From Sphingopyxis indica (GTDB lineage Bacteria; Pseudomonadota; Alphaproteobacteria; Sphingomonadales; Sphingomonadaceae), in assembly GCF_900188185.1 (NCBI RefSeq), contig NZ_FZPA01000010.1, positions 62,001 through 126,000 of the forward strand: 64,000 nt of DNA, written 5' to 3'. Made by a program: the position numbers and the translations under genes. Shown here one piece after another: positions 9,323 through 17,750 of the stretch; positions within the stretch are counted from its first letter, which is position 1; each line of letters begins with the position of its first letter. Below the pieces are notes generated by a model. The model was not told the origin of the DNA, ran no database searches, and worked only from the letters and a program-made list of their open reading frames with translations.

Positions 9323-10105
9323 TCACCGCCCCTTCCACACGCCTTCGCGCTTTTCGATGAAGGCGGCCATGCCCTCGGCCTTGTCCTCGGTCGCGGCGAG
9401 GATCTGGAACAGGCGGCGCTCGTAGATCAGGCCCTGGTCGAGCGTCGTTTCGAACGCGGCGTTGACCATGTCCTTGTTCACCATCGCCGCCATCGGGGGC
9501 ATCGCGGCGATCACCGTCGCGGTCTTCACCGCTTCCTCGACCAGCGCCTCATGCGCCACCACCCGCGCGACAAGGCCCGAGCGTTCGGCCTCTTCGGCGT
9601 CCATCATCCGGCCGGTGAGGCACATTTCCATCGCCTTCGCCTTGCCGACCGCGCGGGTGAGGCGCTGCGAGCCGCCCATGCCGGGGGCGACGCCGAGCTT
9701 GATTTCGGGCTGGCCGAACTTCGCCTTGTCCGATGCGATGACGAAATCGGCCATCATCGCGAGTTCGCAGCCGCCGCCCAGCGCGAAGCCGTTCACCGCG
9801 GCGATCCACGGCTTGCGAACCTTCTTCACGAAGTCGCTCGTCCATTTCGAGAAGAAATCCTCGAGGTAGAAATCGGCGGCGGGCTTGTCGGCCATTTCCC
9901 TGATGTCGGCGCCCGCGGCGAACGCCTTGTCGCCCGAACCGGTGAGCACCGCGCAGCGCTGGCTGTCGTCGGCCTCGAAGGCGGCGAAGGCGGCGATCAG
10001 GTCGTCGAGCACACCCGAATTGAGCGCGTTGAGCGCCTGCGGGCGGTTGAGGGTGACGAGCGTGACGGCACCGCGCTGTTCGACGAGGAGGGTTTCGTAG
10101 GTCAT
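9323..10105 (-). CDS. enoyl-CoA hydratase (methacrylyl-CoA hydratase step)
   Basis: A standard 260-residue crotonase. The oxyanion-hole alanine and glycine lie in [10 protein letters not shown] and [14 protein letters not shown]. The first catalytic glutamate is in GGGCELA, and the second acidic residue lies in the [16 protein letters not shown] segment. Within this valine cluster it most likely hydrates methacrylyl-CoA to 3-hydroxyisobutyryl-CoA, the substrate for the hydrolase encoded just upstream. Enzymes of this group are often broad, so general beta-oxidation activity is possible. A 72-base gap separates it from the hydrolase gene. Confidence 0.94.
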   Translation of the reverse strand: MTYETLLVEQRGAVTLVTLNRPQALNALNSGVLDDLIAAFAAFEADDSQRCAVLTGSGDKAFAAGADIREMADKPAADFYLEDFFSKWTSDFVKKVRKPWIAAVNGFALGGGCELAMMADFVIASDKAKFGQPEIKLGVAPGMGGSQRLTRAVGKAKAMEMCLTGRMMDAEEAERSGLVARVVAHEALVEEAVKTATVIAAMPPMAAMVNKDMVNAAFETTLDQGLIYERRLFQILAATEDKAEGMAAFIEKREGVWKGR

Positions 10106-10121
10106 TCTGATGATCTCCTGA

Positions 10122-10175
10122 TGATCGTCATGCCGGCGAGGCTGACTGGACCCCGGATCAACTCCGGGGTGACAA
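10122..10175. repeat. degenerate family B-type repeat
   Basis: The segment starts CGTCATGCCGG and ends with CCCCGGATCAACTCCGGGGTGAC, resembling a worn copy of the family B repeat (8216-8291). It occupies the short gap between the hydrolase and hydratase genes. Confidence 0.5.
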
Positions 10176-10177
10176 AA

Positions 10178-11224
10178 TTAGGGTAGCGGGGTCCACGTCT
10201 CCTCATCGGGCAGCGGCGCGAAGATCGCGTCGATCCATGCGTCGCTGACCGCCTCGGGGGTTGGCGGGTCCCATTTGGGACTATTGTCCTTGTCGACGAT
10301 CAGCGCGCGCACGCCTTCGAGGAAGTCGTGCATCTGAACGACGCGCGCGCCGATCGCATATTCCTGTGCCATCTCGGCGGCGAAGTCGGGCATCGCCGCG
10401 CCTTCCTTCAGCTGCCGCAGCGCGACCTTGCACGTCTGCGGCGATTTGGTGCCGAGCGTGTCGCGCTCCTTTTGCGCCCAGTCCGATCCGTCGGCCTCGA
10501 GCGCGGCGAGGATGTCCTCGTAGCGGTCGCTCGCGAACAGGCGGTTGATCTTGTCGAGATGGTCCATCACCGCCGCATGTGGCGCAGTGGCCGAGAGCTC
10601 GCCCAAGATACCGCCGATGCGGTCGGGGTGCGCGGCGATGCGCGCCTTCGCCTCGGCGAGCTTTTCGGACGGCAGATAATGGGTGGCGATGCCGAGCGCC
10701 AAACATTCGGCGCCGTCGAGCCGCGCGCCGGTGAGGGCGAGATATTGGCCGACGCGCCCTTCGAGGCGCGGCAGATACCAGCCGCCGCCGACGTCGGGGA
10801 AGAGGCCGATCCCCGTCTCGGGCATCGCGAAGCGCGTATGCTCGGTCGCGACGCGATATTTCGCCGGCTGCGAAATGCCGACCCCGCCGCCCATGGTGAT
10901 GCCGTCCATGAAGGCGACGACGGGCTTTGCATAAGTGAAGAGCAGGTGGTTGAGGCGATATTCGGTGTGGAAAAAGGCGCGCGCCTCCACGCCGTCCTTC
11001 GCGCCGCTCTCTGCCAACATGCGGATGTCGCCGCCGGCGCAGAAGCCGCGGCCCTCGCTATGCTCGATAATGACGGCTTCGACGGCGGCATCATCGCGCC
11101 ACGCGACGAGTGCGTCGATCATCGCCCGACACATTGCGAGGTTCAATGCGTGGATCGCCTTGGGGCGGTTGAGCGCGATCCGGCCGATGCGGCCTTCTTT
11201 CGCGATGATGACGTCTTCGGTCAT
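10178..11224 (-). CDS. 3-hydroxyisobutyryl-CoA hydrolase
   Basis: The 348-residue protein belongs to the HIBCH/CHY1 branch of the crotonase superfamily, which is longer than ordinary hydratases. It shows the conserved GRGFCAGGDIRML oxyanion segment, MGGGVGIS, and MPETGIGLFPDVGGGWYLPRL. The last of these carries the glutamate and aspartate typical of the hydrolase. It removes CoA from 3-hydroxyisobutyryl-CoA, which allows the free acid to be oxidised by MmsB. Position next to the acyl-CoA dehydrogenase, hydratase and mmsB supports this. A repeat of family D lies upstream of it. Confidence 0.95.
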   Translation of the reverse strand: MTEDVIIAKEGRIGRIALNRPKAIHALNLAMCRAMIDALVAWRDDAAVEAVIIEHSEGRGFCAGGDIRMLAESGAKDGVEARAFFHTEYRLNHLLFTYAKPVVAFMDGITMGGGVGISQPAKYRVATEHTRFAMPETGIGLFPDVGGGWYLPRLEGRVGQYLALTGARLDGAECLALGIATHYLPSEKLAEAKARIAAHPDRIGGILGELSATAPHAAVMDHLDKINRLFASDRYEDILAALEADGSDWAQKERDTLGTKSPQTCKVALRQLKEGAAMPDFAAEMAQEYAIGARVVQMHDFLEGVRALIVDKDNSPKWDPPTPEAVSDAWIDAIFAPLPDEETWTPLP

Positions 11225-11230
11225 GCAGCA

Positions 11231-11347
11231 GGTCCTTCGAGACGGGTCTTCGCCAGGCTCAGCCCCTCCTCGGGACGAACGGCGAAAAATAAAATCCGTT
11301 TGTGCTGAGGAGCCGCTGAGCCTGTCGAAGCGGCGTCTCGAAGCATC
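11231..11347. repeat. interspersed inverted repeat (family D, copy 1)
   Basis: The gap contains GGTCCTTCGAGACGGGT near one end and the related inverse CGGCGTCTCGAAGCAT at the other. Between them are CAGGCTCAGCCCCTCCT and its inverse AGGAGCCGCTGAGCCTG. A second member with the same arms is at 39036-39166. It is a non-coding mobile-type repeat. Confidence 0.7.
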
Positions 11348-11357
11348 GTTATTTTCA

Positions 11358-12527
11358 TCATTGGCGCAGCAAATCCCTTCCCACGATCATCCGCATCACC
11401 TGGTTCGTCCCTTCGAGGATCGAATGGACGCGCAGGTCGCGCCAGAAGCGCTCGATCGGATAATCCTTCAGATAGCCATAGCCGCCGAACAGCTGGAGCG
11501 CGTCGTTGACGATCTTGCTGCCATTGTCGGTCGCGAGCCGCTTCGCCATCGCCGAGAAGCGCGACTTGTCGGGGGCGTTCGCAGTGACCTTCGCTGCCGC
11601 CATGTAAAGCAGCGCGCGCGCCGCCTCGAGGTCGGTCGCCATGTCGGCGAGCATGAACTGGGTGTTCTGGAAGTCCGAAATCGGCTGGCCGAACTGCTGG
11701 CGGTCCTTGGTATAGGCAATCGCTTCGTCGAGGCAGCGCTGCGCGCCGCCCAAGGAACAGGCGCCGATGTTGAGCCGCCCGCCGTCGAGCCCCGCCATCG
11801 CGAAGCGGAAACCGTCGCCCTCGGCGCCGACGCGGTTTTCGACCGGCACCTTCACATTGTCGAAGATCACCTGCGCGGTGGGGGAGGCGTTCCAGCCGAG
11901 CTTGCGCTCCTTGGCGCCGAAGCTGACCCCCGGCATGTCCTTTTCGATGACGAGGCACGAAATGCCCTTCGGTCCCGGCTCACCGGTGCGGACCATCGTC
12001 ACATAGAGGTCGTTGACCCCGGCGCCCGAAATGAACTGCTTGGTGCCGTTGACGACATAATGGCCTGCCCCGGACCCCGATCCGGGGTCGCCCTCCAGCT
12101 TCGCCGTCGTCTTCAATGCCGCGGCATCGGAGCCCGAACCCGGCTCGGTGAGGCAATAGCTCGCCATCTGGTCCATCGTGACGAGGCCGGGCAGGAACTT
12201 CGCCTTGACCGCGTCGCCGCCGAAACGGTCGATCATCCAGCTCGCCATATTGTGGATCGAGACGAAGGCGCTGGTCGCGGGGCAGCCATAGGCCATCGCC
12301 TCCATGATCAGCGCGGCTTCGAGCCGGCCGAGGCCGATGCCGCCCGATTCCTCGCTGACATAGATAGCGGCGAAGCCCAGCTCGGCGGCCGCCTTGATCA
12401 CATCGCGCGGGAATATCTGCTTTTCATCCCATTCGGCGGCGTGCGGCGTGATCGCATCGGCGGTGAACTTGCGCGCCATCTCCTGAATGGCGCGCTGGTC
12501 GTCGGTCAGCTGGAACTGGTCGGTCAT
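11358..12527 (-). CDS. acyl-CoA dehydrogenase, probable isobutyryl-CoA dehydrogenase
   Basis: A full 389-residue acyl-CoA dehydrogenase. FAD and substrate-binding stretches such as SYCLTEPGSGSDAAAL are present, as is the catalytic glutamate in the C-terminal HSILEGTNQVMRM region. In this cluster it should oxidise isobutyryl-CoA to methacrylyl-CoA, the first dehydrogenation of valine breakdown. The chosen start at 12527 is an ATG overlapping the stop of the RidA gene (ATGA). A longer frame continues upstream but would run into the neighbour. Branched-chain acyl-CoA dehydrogenases for leucine are close relatives, so the substrate rests on context. Confidence 0.93.
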   Translation of the reverse strand: MTDQFQLTDDQRAIQEMARKFTADAITPHAAEWDEKQIFPRDVIKAAAELGFAAIYVSEESGGIGLGRLEAALIMEAMAYGCPATSAFVSIHNMASWMIDRFGGDAVKAKFLPGLVTMDQMASYCLTEPGSGSDAAALKTTAKLEGDPGSGSGAGHYVVNGTKQFISGAGVNDLYVTMVRTGEPGPKGISCLVIEKDMPGVSFGAKERKLGWNASPTAQVIFDNVKVPVENRVGAEGDGFRFAMAGLDGGRLNIGACSLGGAQRCLDEAIAYTKDRQQFGQPISDFQNTQFMLADMATDLEAARALLYMAAAKVTANAPDKSRFSAMAKRLATDNGSKIVNDALQLFGGYGYLKDYPIERFWRDLRVHSILEGTNQVMRMIVGRDLLRQ

Positions 12528-12919
12528 TTCCCTGTCTCTATTATGGCCTCGGCCTCGATTTCGACTTTCCATTCGGGGCGCAGCAGGCCCGCGACGACGG
12601 CCATCGTGGCCGCGGGCCGGACATCGCCGAACACAGCCCCGTGCGCGCGGCCGACGAGGTCGGCGTCGGCGGGGTCGGTGATGAACATGCGCGTGCGCAC
12701 GACGTCGGCGGGCGAGCCGCCGAGCGCGGCGAGCGCCTCCGCTATGATCGTCAGGCAGCGCGCCGCCTGCACACCCGCGTCGCCGGCGGTCGACGAACCG
12801 TCGGGCTCGATCGGCGCGGTTCCGCCGACGATGATCCGCTCGCCGATCCGCACCGCCCGGCTGTAGCCGAAAACGGGTTCATAGGGCGATGCGGAGGCGT
12901 GATTGCGGCGGTCAGCCAC
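12524..12919 (-). CDS. RidA/YjgF family protein
   Basis: About 131 residues from a GTG start at 12919, or 142 from ATG 12952. It contains the family pattern VGGTAPIEPDG, the central alpha-helix region with AALGGSPADVVRTRMFITD, and a final PEWKVEIEAEAII. RidA proteins hydrolyse reactive enamine/imine intermediates made by pyridoxal enzymes; some relatives act in specific catabolic pathways. The stop overlaps the start of the acyl-CoA dehydrogenase, so it is translationally coupled to valine catabolism. The GTG start overlaps the inhibitor gene by 8 bases. No strong ribosome site decides between the two starts. Confidence 0.87.
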   Translation of the reverse strand: MADRRNHASASPYEPVFGYSRAVRIGERIIVGGTAPIEPDGSSTAGDAGVQAARCLTIIAEALAALGGSPADVVRTRMFITDPADADLVGRAHGAVFGDVRPAATMAVVAGLLRPEWKVEIEAEAIIETGK

Positions 12920-13217
12920 AGGTGATTTTCTCGATTTTATAGGCGTCGTCATAGAAGATGTTCAGCCGGTCCTGGCGATAGTCCATCGTCATCGCCGAGC
13001 GCGGCGGGCCCCAGCGCAGGGTGCGCGCGCCCGATTCTTTCAGGATCGCCGCGCCGAGATCGGGGGTCGCGGTCTGCCCGACATGGCTTTGCACCGCGTC
13101 GGCGTTGCACGTCATTTCGGCGGGCGGCGGCGGTCCCATGTCGCCGGGCGATTCGCCGGGCGCCGCACAGGCGGCCAGCGGCAGGGCGGCGGCGATCGTC
13201 AGCAAGCGAATATCCAT
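12912..13217 (-). CDS. peptidase inhibitor I78-family lipoprotein
   Basis: The 101-residue product has a lipoprotein signal (LPLAAC, Cys17), then a proline-rich linker and an I78 domain. The domain shows the family hallmarks HVGQTATPD, SGARTLRWG, TMDYRQDRLNI and the closing ITCG. I78 proteins are thought to inhibit proteases or bind periplasmic partners; the target is unknown. An AGGGAGA ribosome site precedes the ATG. It sits inside a valine degradation cluster with no obvious metabolic link, sharing 8 bases with ridA. It may simply ride on the operon. Confidence 0.88.
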   Translation of the reverse strand: MDIRLLTIAAALPLAACAAPGESPGDMGPPPPAEMTCNADAVQSHVGQTATPDLGAAILKESGARTLRWGPPRSAMTMDYRQDRLNIFYDDAYKIEKITCG

Positions 13218-13246
13218 CGTCTATCTCCCTTTCTTTCTGCCGCCCC

Positions 13247-13771
13247 TCAGGCGACGCACCGCCTATAGCGCAGCGGCTCGGCGGCGGCACCCTCGCCATA
13301 ATCGCGGCGCACGAGCGTCTTGCCGCCGTCGGCGAGGCCGAGCAGCATCAGCCGGTCCCATGTCTCGCCTTCGCCGCCGAACTTGTAATCGGCGACGATG
13401 CGGTTCGCGCCGCGCTCGCGGACATGCGCAAGGTCGCCCGCCGATTCGAAGAAGCGCAGCGTCTTGGCGTCGATCACCAGCGCGGTGAGGTCGGTGCCGG
13501 GGCGCGCGGTGCAATCCTCTTCCTTGAGCGCCCAGCGCCCCTGGATCGCGGCGGGGATCGCCTTGTCGCCGGTGCCGATGCCGGCATCGGGCTTCGCGGG
13601 CGGCTTCGCCGACGCGTCGGGCGTATAGGAAAGGTCGGCGTCGGCGGGCGCCCCCTCGGCGGGAACCGCGCTTGCGGGTTCGCCGGGGATGGAGGTGTTT
13701 TCGGGTGCCGTTTCCTGCTTCTCGTCATGGCCGCCGCCGCACGCGGCCAGAAGCAAGATTGTGGCCAACAT
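13247..13771 (-). CDS. hypothetical lipoprotein
   Basis: About 174 residues from ATG 13771. A very short signal ends in a LLLAAC lipobox with the cysteine close to the N-terminus, then a Pro/Ala-rich low-complexity linker (about residues 15-75). A compact C-terminal domain holds GRWALKEEDCTARPGTDLT and a final YRRCVA, with two cysteines that could pair. The GRWxxxxxDC opening is seen in small periplasmic proteins of alphaproteobacteria, but I cannot name the family. The frame stays open upstream through a palindromic repeat. The start given here keeps only the lipoprotein signal. It lies 29 bases upstream of the I78 gene, so the two are probably cotranscribed. Confidence 0.75.
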   Translation of the reverse strand: MLATILLLAACGGGHDEKQETAPENTSIPGEPASAVPAEGAPADADLSYTPDASAKPPAKPDAGIGTGDKAIPAAIQGRWALKEEDCTARPGTDLTALVIDAKTLRFFESAGDLAHVRERGANRIVADYKFGGEGETWDRLMLLGLADGGKTLVRRDYGEGAAAEPLRYRRCVA

Positions 13772-13775
13772 TAAG

Positions 13776-13871
13776 CCCCGCCCCTTCAGGGGAGGGGTTG
13801 GGGGTGGGGCCCATCGGCCTTGCACAAGGTTTCGGGGCCCCACCCCAATCCCTCTCCTGAAGGAGAGGGGC
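13776..13871. repeat. paired palindromes (family A, copy 4)
   Basis: CCCCTTCAGGGGAGGGG (about 13781-13797) and its partner CTCTCCTGAAGGAGAG (about 13851-13867) flank GGGGTGGGGCCC and the inverse GGGGCCCCACCCC. It is located between mmsA and the lipoprotein gene and is readable as an N-terminal extension of the latter. Confidence 0.8.
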
Positions 13872-13966
13872 TTTGTTGAAGCGGCGTCGGTGTGACTGTT
13901 CATCCTTTGTCTCCTTCGCAGGAGAAATGCCCGATGGCCGGACGCGGTTTCATGGCGCGCGCCCGC

Positions 13967-15460
13967 TCAGCCCATCGTCGGGATGACGAAGGCGTTGCCG
14001 CCGTCCGGCGACCCGTCGGGCCAGCGCGCGGTGACCGTCTTGACCTTGGTCCAGAATTTGACGCCTTCCATGCCGTGCTGGTTGGTGTCGCCGAACGCCG
14101 AGCGCTTCCAGCCGCCGAAGCTGTGATAGGCCACCGGCACCGGGATCGGCACGTTGATGCCGACCATGCCGACATTGACCCGCGCGGCGAATTCGCGCGC
14201 GGCGTGGCCGTTGCGCGTGAAGATCGCGACGCCATTGCCATATTGATGCTTCGAGGGCAGTTCGAGCGCGGTTTCGAAATCGGGCGCGCGGACGATCTGG
14301 AGCACGGGGCCGAAGATTTCTTCCCTGTAGCTTTCCATGTCGGGGGTGACATGGTCGAAGAGCGTCGGGCCGACGAAGAAGCCGTCTTCATGCCCCTGGA
14401 GCGAAAAGCTGCGGCCGTCGACGACCAGCTCGGCGCCTTCCTCGGCGCATTTGGCGATCCAGCCTTCGACCTTTTGCTTGTGCGCGGCGGTCACCACCGG
14501 GCCGTAATGCGCTTCGGCATCGGTCGAGACCCCGACGCGCAGCGCCTCGATCGCGGGAACCAGCTTGTCGCGCAGCCGCTCGGCGGTGTCCTCGCCGACC
14601 GGGACGACGACCGGCAGCGCCATGCAGCGTTCGCCCGCCGAACCGAAGGCGGCGCCGGTCAGGTCGCTGACCACCTGGTCGAGGTCGGCGTCGGGCATGA
14701 CGATGCCGTGGTTCTTGGCCCCGCCCATCGCCTGGACGCGCTTGCCCGCGCGCACGCCGCGTTCATAGACATAATGCGCGATGTCCGACGAGCCGACGAA
14801 GCTGACCGCGCCGATGTCGGGATGGTCGAGGATCGCGTCGACCATCTCCTTGTCGCCGTGGACGACCTGGAAAATTCCCTCGGGCATACCGGCTTCGAGC
14901 ATCAGTTCGGCGAGGCGGACGGGAACCGACGGGTCGCGCTCGCTGGGCTTCAGGATGAAGGCGTTGCCGACCGAGGTTGCGACCGCGCCCATCCACAACG
15001 GGATCATCGCGGGAAAGTTGAACGGGGTGATGCCGACGCCGATGCCGATCGGCTGCCGCATCGACCAGACGTCGATGCCGGGGCCGGCGCCTATCGTATA
15101 TTCGCCCTTCAGCACATGCGGGATGCCGCAGCAGAATTCGACGACCTCCAGGCCGCGCTGGATGTCGCCCTTCGCGTCGGCGATCACCTTGCCATGCTCG
15201 CTCGACAGCAGCGCGGCGAGCTCGTCCATATTGGCTTCGACGAGGCGCTTATATTCGAACATCACGCGCGCGCGGCGCTGCGGATTGACCGCGGCCCACG
15301 CGGGCTGCGCCGCCTTTGCGGCGGCGACCGCCTTGTCCAGCACCGCCGCATCGCCGAGCGCGACCTCGGCCTGCACGCCGCCATTGTTGGGATCGAAGAT
15401 TGCGCCCTTGCGCGCCGCCCGGCCGGCACCGCCGACGATGAAATGGTCGATCTGTCGCAT
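13967..15460 (-). CDS. mmsA: CoA-acylating methylmalonate-semialdehyde dehydrogenase
   Basis: A 497-residue aldehyde dehydrogenase. The catalytic Cys279 lies in SAGERCMALPVVV, and the cofactor segment is ITPFNFPAMIPLW. The wording of both is specific to MmsA, which makes propionyl-CoA from methylmalonate semialdehyde without a glutamate general base. It is the first gene of the minus-strand valine cluster and faces a LysR-type regulator gene on the other strand across a 104-base gap. A terminal product of propionyl-CoA fits the rest of the cluster. Length and motifs match the family throughout. Confidence 0.97.
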   Translation of the reverse strand: MRQIDHFIVGGAGRAARKGAIFDPNNGGVQAEVALGDAAVLDKAVAAAKAAQPAWAAVNPQRRARVMFEYKRLVEANMDELAALLSSEHGKVIADAKGDIQRGLEVVEFCCGIPHVLKGEYTIGAGPGIDVWSMRQPIGIGVGITPFNFPAMIPLWMGAVATSVGNAFILKPSERDPSVPVRLAELMLEAGMPEGIFQVVHGDKEMVDAILDHPDIGAVSFVGSSDIAHYVYERGVRAGKRVQAMGGAKNHGIVMPDADLDQVVSDLTGAAFGSAGERCMALPVVVPVGEDTAERLRDKLVPAIEALRVGVSTDAEAHYGPVVTAAHKQKVEGWIAKCAEEGAELVVDGRSFSLQGHEDGFFVGPTLFDHVTPDMESYREEIFGPVLQIVRAPDFETALELPSKHQYGNGVAIFTRNGHAAREFAARVNVGMVGINVPIPVPVAYHSFGGWKRSAFGDTNQHGMEGVKFWTKVKTVTARWPDGSPDGGNAFVIPTMG

Positions 15461-15533
15461 GCGCCTTGAGTCTCCCGTCTATGACCTTGTCCTATGCCAC
15501 AGACCAAGGCGCGCGCGATTGCAAGGGATAGAC

Positions 15534-15560
15534 TTGCAGTTTGAAGCTGCATATTTGCAG
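15534..15560. promoter_or_regulatory. probable LysR-type operator, three TTGCAG half-sites
   Basis: In the gap between divergent mmsA and the LysR gene, TGCAG-N7-CTGCA (15535-15551) forms a 17-bp dyad. A further TGCAG (15556-15560) forms a second dyad CTGCA-N4-TGCAG with the shared middle arm. Three regularly placed half-sites are typical of LysR regulator binding regions. The site sits immediately before the LysR start, consistent with autoregulation and control of mmsA. Confidence 0.7.
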
Positions 15561-15564
15561 GGCA

Positions 15565-16452
15565 ATGGACTGGGACAAGCTGCAATATTTCCTGTCGGTC
15601 GCGCGGCACGGCACGCTTGCGCGAGCGGGTCAGGCGCTGCACGTCGACCCTACCACGGTCAGCCGCCGCGTCAGCGGGCTCGAGGCCGAGTTGCAGCAGA
15701 CGCTGTTCGAGCGCGCGCCGGCCGGATTCCTTCTCACCGCGGCGGGGCGCGCGCTCGTCCCGCATGCCGAGGCGATGGCGGCCGCCGCGGCGCGCATCCA
15801 TGCGGGCGGCGACGGCGGCGCGGCGCTGTCGGGGCAGCTGCGGATCAGCGTGTCCGAAGGCTTCGGCGGCCATTTTGTCGCGCCGCGGCTCGCGGGCTTC
15901 GTTGCGGCGCATCCCGAAATCGAGATCGACCTCGTCGCCTCGTCGGGTTTCCTCAATCCTTCGCGGCGCGAGGCCGATATGGCGGTGCTGCTCGCGCGGC
16001 CGCGCAAAGGCCCGCTCATCACGCGCAAGCTCGCCGACTACAGCCTCGGCCTCTATGCCCCCGCCGACCGGCTGGACTGGCAGCGCGCAGTCGAGGCGAC
16101 GGCGCTGTCGCGCGCTGCGATCCCGATCGTCGGCTATGTTCCCGACATCCTCTATGCCCCCGAACTCGACTATCTGGGCGAGATCGAGCCGGGATTGCGC
16201 GCGGGGGTGCGATCCTCGTCGATCCTTGCGCAGCGACGGATGATCGCGGGCGGTGCGGGGGTCGGGGTGCTCCCCTGTTTCCTCGCCGCGGGCGACCCGG
16301 CGCTGGTACGGGTGCGCGCCTCGCAGACGATCCGCCGCAGCTTCTGGCTCGCGCTCCACCGCGACGTCGCGCCGCAGCCGCGCATCCGCGCCTTCATCGA
16401 CTGGCTCGACGCCGAAGTGCATAAAGGCCGCGCGCTGCTTGTCCCGGGCTGA
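15565..16452 (+). CDS. LysR-family transcriptional regulator
   Basis: A 295-residue regulator. The N-terminal winged helix-turn-helix (residues 1-60, with LARAGQALHVDPTTVSRRV as recognition helix) is followed by a LysR substrate domain. The ATG at 15565 follows an AGGG box and gives the canonical MDWDKLQYFLSVARHGT opening; a start 24 bases upstream is less likely. It is divergent from mmsA with a shared dyad region, so it probably controls the valine cluster. The effector is unknown. The efflux operon starts 116 bases after it in the same direction and could also be a target. Confidence 0.92.
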   Translation: MDWDKLQYFLSVARHGTLARAGQALHVDPTTVSRRVSGLEAELQQTLFERAPAGFLLTAAGRALVPHAEAMAAAAARIHAGGDGGAALSGQLRISVSEGFGGHFVAPRLAGFVAAHPEIEIDLVASSGFLNPSRREADMAVLLARPRKGPLITRKLADYSLGLYAPADRLDWQRAVEATALSRAAIPIVGYVPDILYAPELDYLGEIEPGLRAGVRSSSILAQRRMIAGGAGVGVLPCFLAAGDPALVRVRASQTIRRSFWLALHRDVAPQPRIRAFIDWLDAEVHKGRALLVPG

Positions 16453-16461
16453 AAAACGAAA

Positions 16462-16479
16462 TTGTCGCACTTTGTCGCA
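16462..16479 (+). promoter_or_regulatory. direct repeat before efflux operon
   Basis: Two copies of TTGTCGCA start 10 bases apart (16462-16469 and 16472-16479), one helical turn, just after the LysR gene and about 90 bases before the RND adaptor. Such spacing suits a protein bound to one face of DNA. There is no direct proof of function. Confidence 0.35.
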
Positions 16480-16568
16480 AGCCGCCCATTTTCCTTGCGG
16501 CGACCGGTCAATCCGTTGAATAGAGCCCTCTTCCGCCCTCCCCGGGATCGACAAGAGTTGGATCGACC

Positions 16569-17744
16569 ATGCCCAGCAAGCGGCCGCCGCGCCTGACCGG
16601 AGCCCTGTGCGCGATGTTGCTGACGCTCGGCGCCTGCGCGAACGGCGATGCGGACAAGGGCGGGCCTCAGACCCCCGAAGTCGGCTATGTGACGGTTGCG
16701 GCCGCGGCGGTGCCGATCACGAGCGAACTCGGCGGGCGCACCGTCGCCTTCGAGACGAGCGAGGTGCGGCCGCAGGTGACGGGGCTGATCCGCAAGCGGC
16801 TGTTCACCGAAGGCAGCTTCGTGCGCGCCGGCCAGCCCTTGTTCCAGATCGACGCGAGCCTCTATCGCGCCGCGGTCGCCGAGGCCGAAGCCAATCTGGC
16901 GAGCGCCAGGGCCAATGCCATGGGCGCCGAAGAAAAGGCGAAGCGCTACGAACCGCTCGCGAAGATGCAGGCGATCGCCGAGCAGGACTATACCGACGCG
17001 CTCGCCGCCGCCCGCGTCGCGCGCGCCGCGGTCGCGCAAAATGCCGCCGCGCTCGATACCGCGCGGATCAACCTGCGCTACACCACGATCACCGCGCCGA
17101 TCGGCGGGCGCATCGGTCGTTCGCTCGCGACCCCCGGCGCGCTCGTCAGCGCGACGCAGGCCGATCCGCTCGCGATCGTGCAGCGGCTCGACCCCATCTA
17201 TGTCGATATCCAGCAATCGGCGGCCGAACTGACCGCGCTGCGCCGCTCGCTCGCGAACGGCAGAACGCAGCCCGGAAGCACCGCGGTGCGGCTGCGGCTC
17301 GAGGACGGCAGCGATTATGCGCTGCCCGGCACGGTCGAATTTTCCGAGGTGACGGTGAACGAGGCGACGGGGACGGTGACCTTGCGCGCGCGCTTTCCCA
17401 ATCCGAACGGGGTGCTGCTGCCGGGCATGTTCGTCACCGCACTGTTCGAACAGGCGGTCGAGCCCGACGCGATGCTCGTCCCGCAGCCGGCGGTGCAGCG
17501 CGACTTCGATGGCAGCGCCTTCGTTTATGTGGTGGGCAAGGACAATAAGGCGCAGCGGCGCAAGATCGTCACCGAGCGCACCGCGGGGGCGAACTGGGTC
17601 GTCTCGTCGGGGCTGAAGCCGGGCGAGCGCGTCATCACGCAGGGGCTCGGCAATTTGCGCAGCGGCGCGGCGGTCAGGCCCGTGCCGGCGGCGAGCGCGC
17701 AGAAGGTGGGGGCGGCGGGCGGCAAAGCGGCGAAGGGCGAGTAG
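16569..17744 (+). CDS. RND efflux periplasmic adaptor (AcrA/MexA type)
   Basis: The 391-residue product is a membrane fusion protein. A lipoprotein signal (MLLTLGAC, Cys23) anchors it to the inner membrane. Then come a lipoyl domain with VRPQVTGLIRKRLFTEGS, a helical hairpin rich in Ala/Arg (about residues 95-170), and beta-barrel and membrane-proximal domains ending near residue 380. It links the pump encoded next with the outer membrane channel. The gene is 6 bases before the pump gene, so the three genes form one operon. Substrate range cannot be told from the adaptor. Confidence 0.95.
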   Translation: MPSKRPPRLTGALCAMLLTLGACANGDADKGGPQTPEVGYVTVAAAAVPITSELGGRTVAFETSEVRPQVTGLIRKRLFTEGSFVRAGQPLFQIDASLYRAAVAEAEANLASARANAMGAEEKAKRYEPLAKMQAIAEQDYTDALAAARVARAAVAQNAAALDTARINLRYTTITAPIGGRIGRSLATPGALVSATQADPLAIVQRLDPIYVDIQQSAAELTALRRSLANGRTQPGSTAVRLRLEDGSDYALPGTVEFSEVTVNEATGTVTLRARFPNPNGVLLPGMFVTALFEQAVEPDAMLVPQPAVQRDFDGSAFVYVVGKDNKAQRRKIVTERTAGANWVVSSGLKPGERVITQGLGNLRSGAAVRPVPAASAQKVGAAGGKAAKGE

Positions 17745-17750
17745 CGGCCG

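Noticed and set aside
13772..13903. Upstream in-frame extension of the lipoprotein gene
   Set aside because: The extension is translated from a family A repeat; the lipoprotein signal right after it is a better start.
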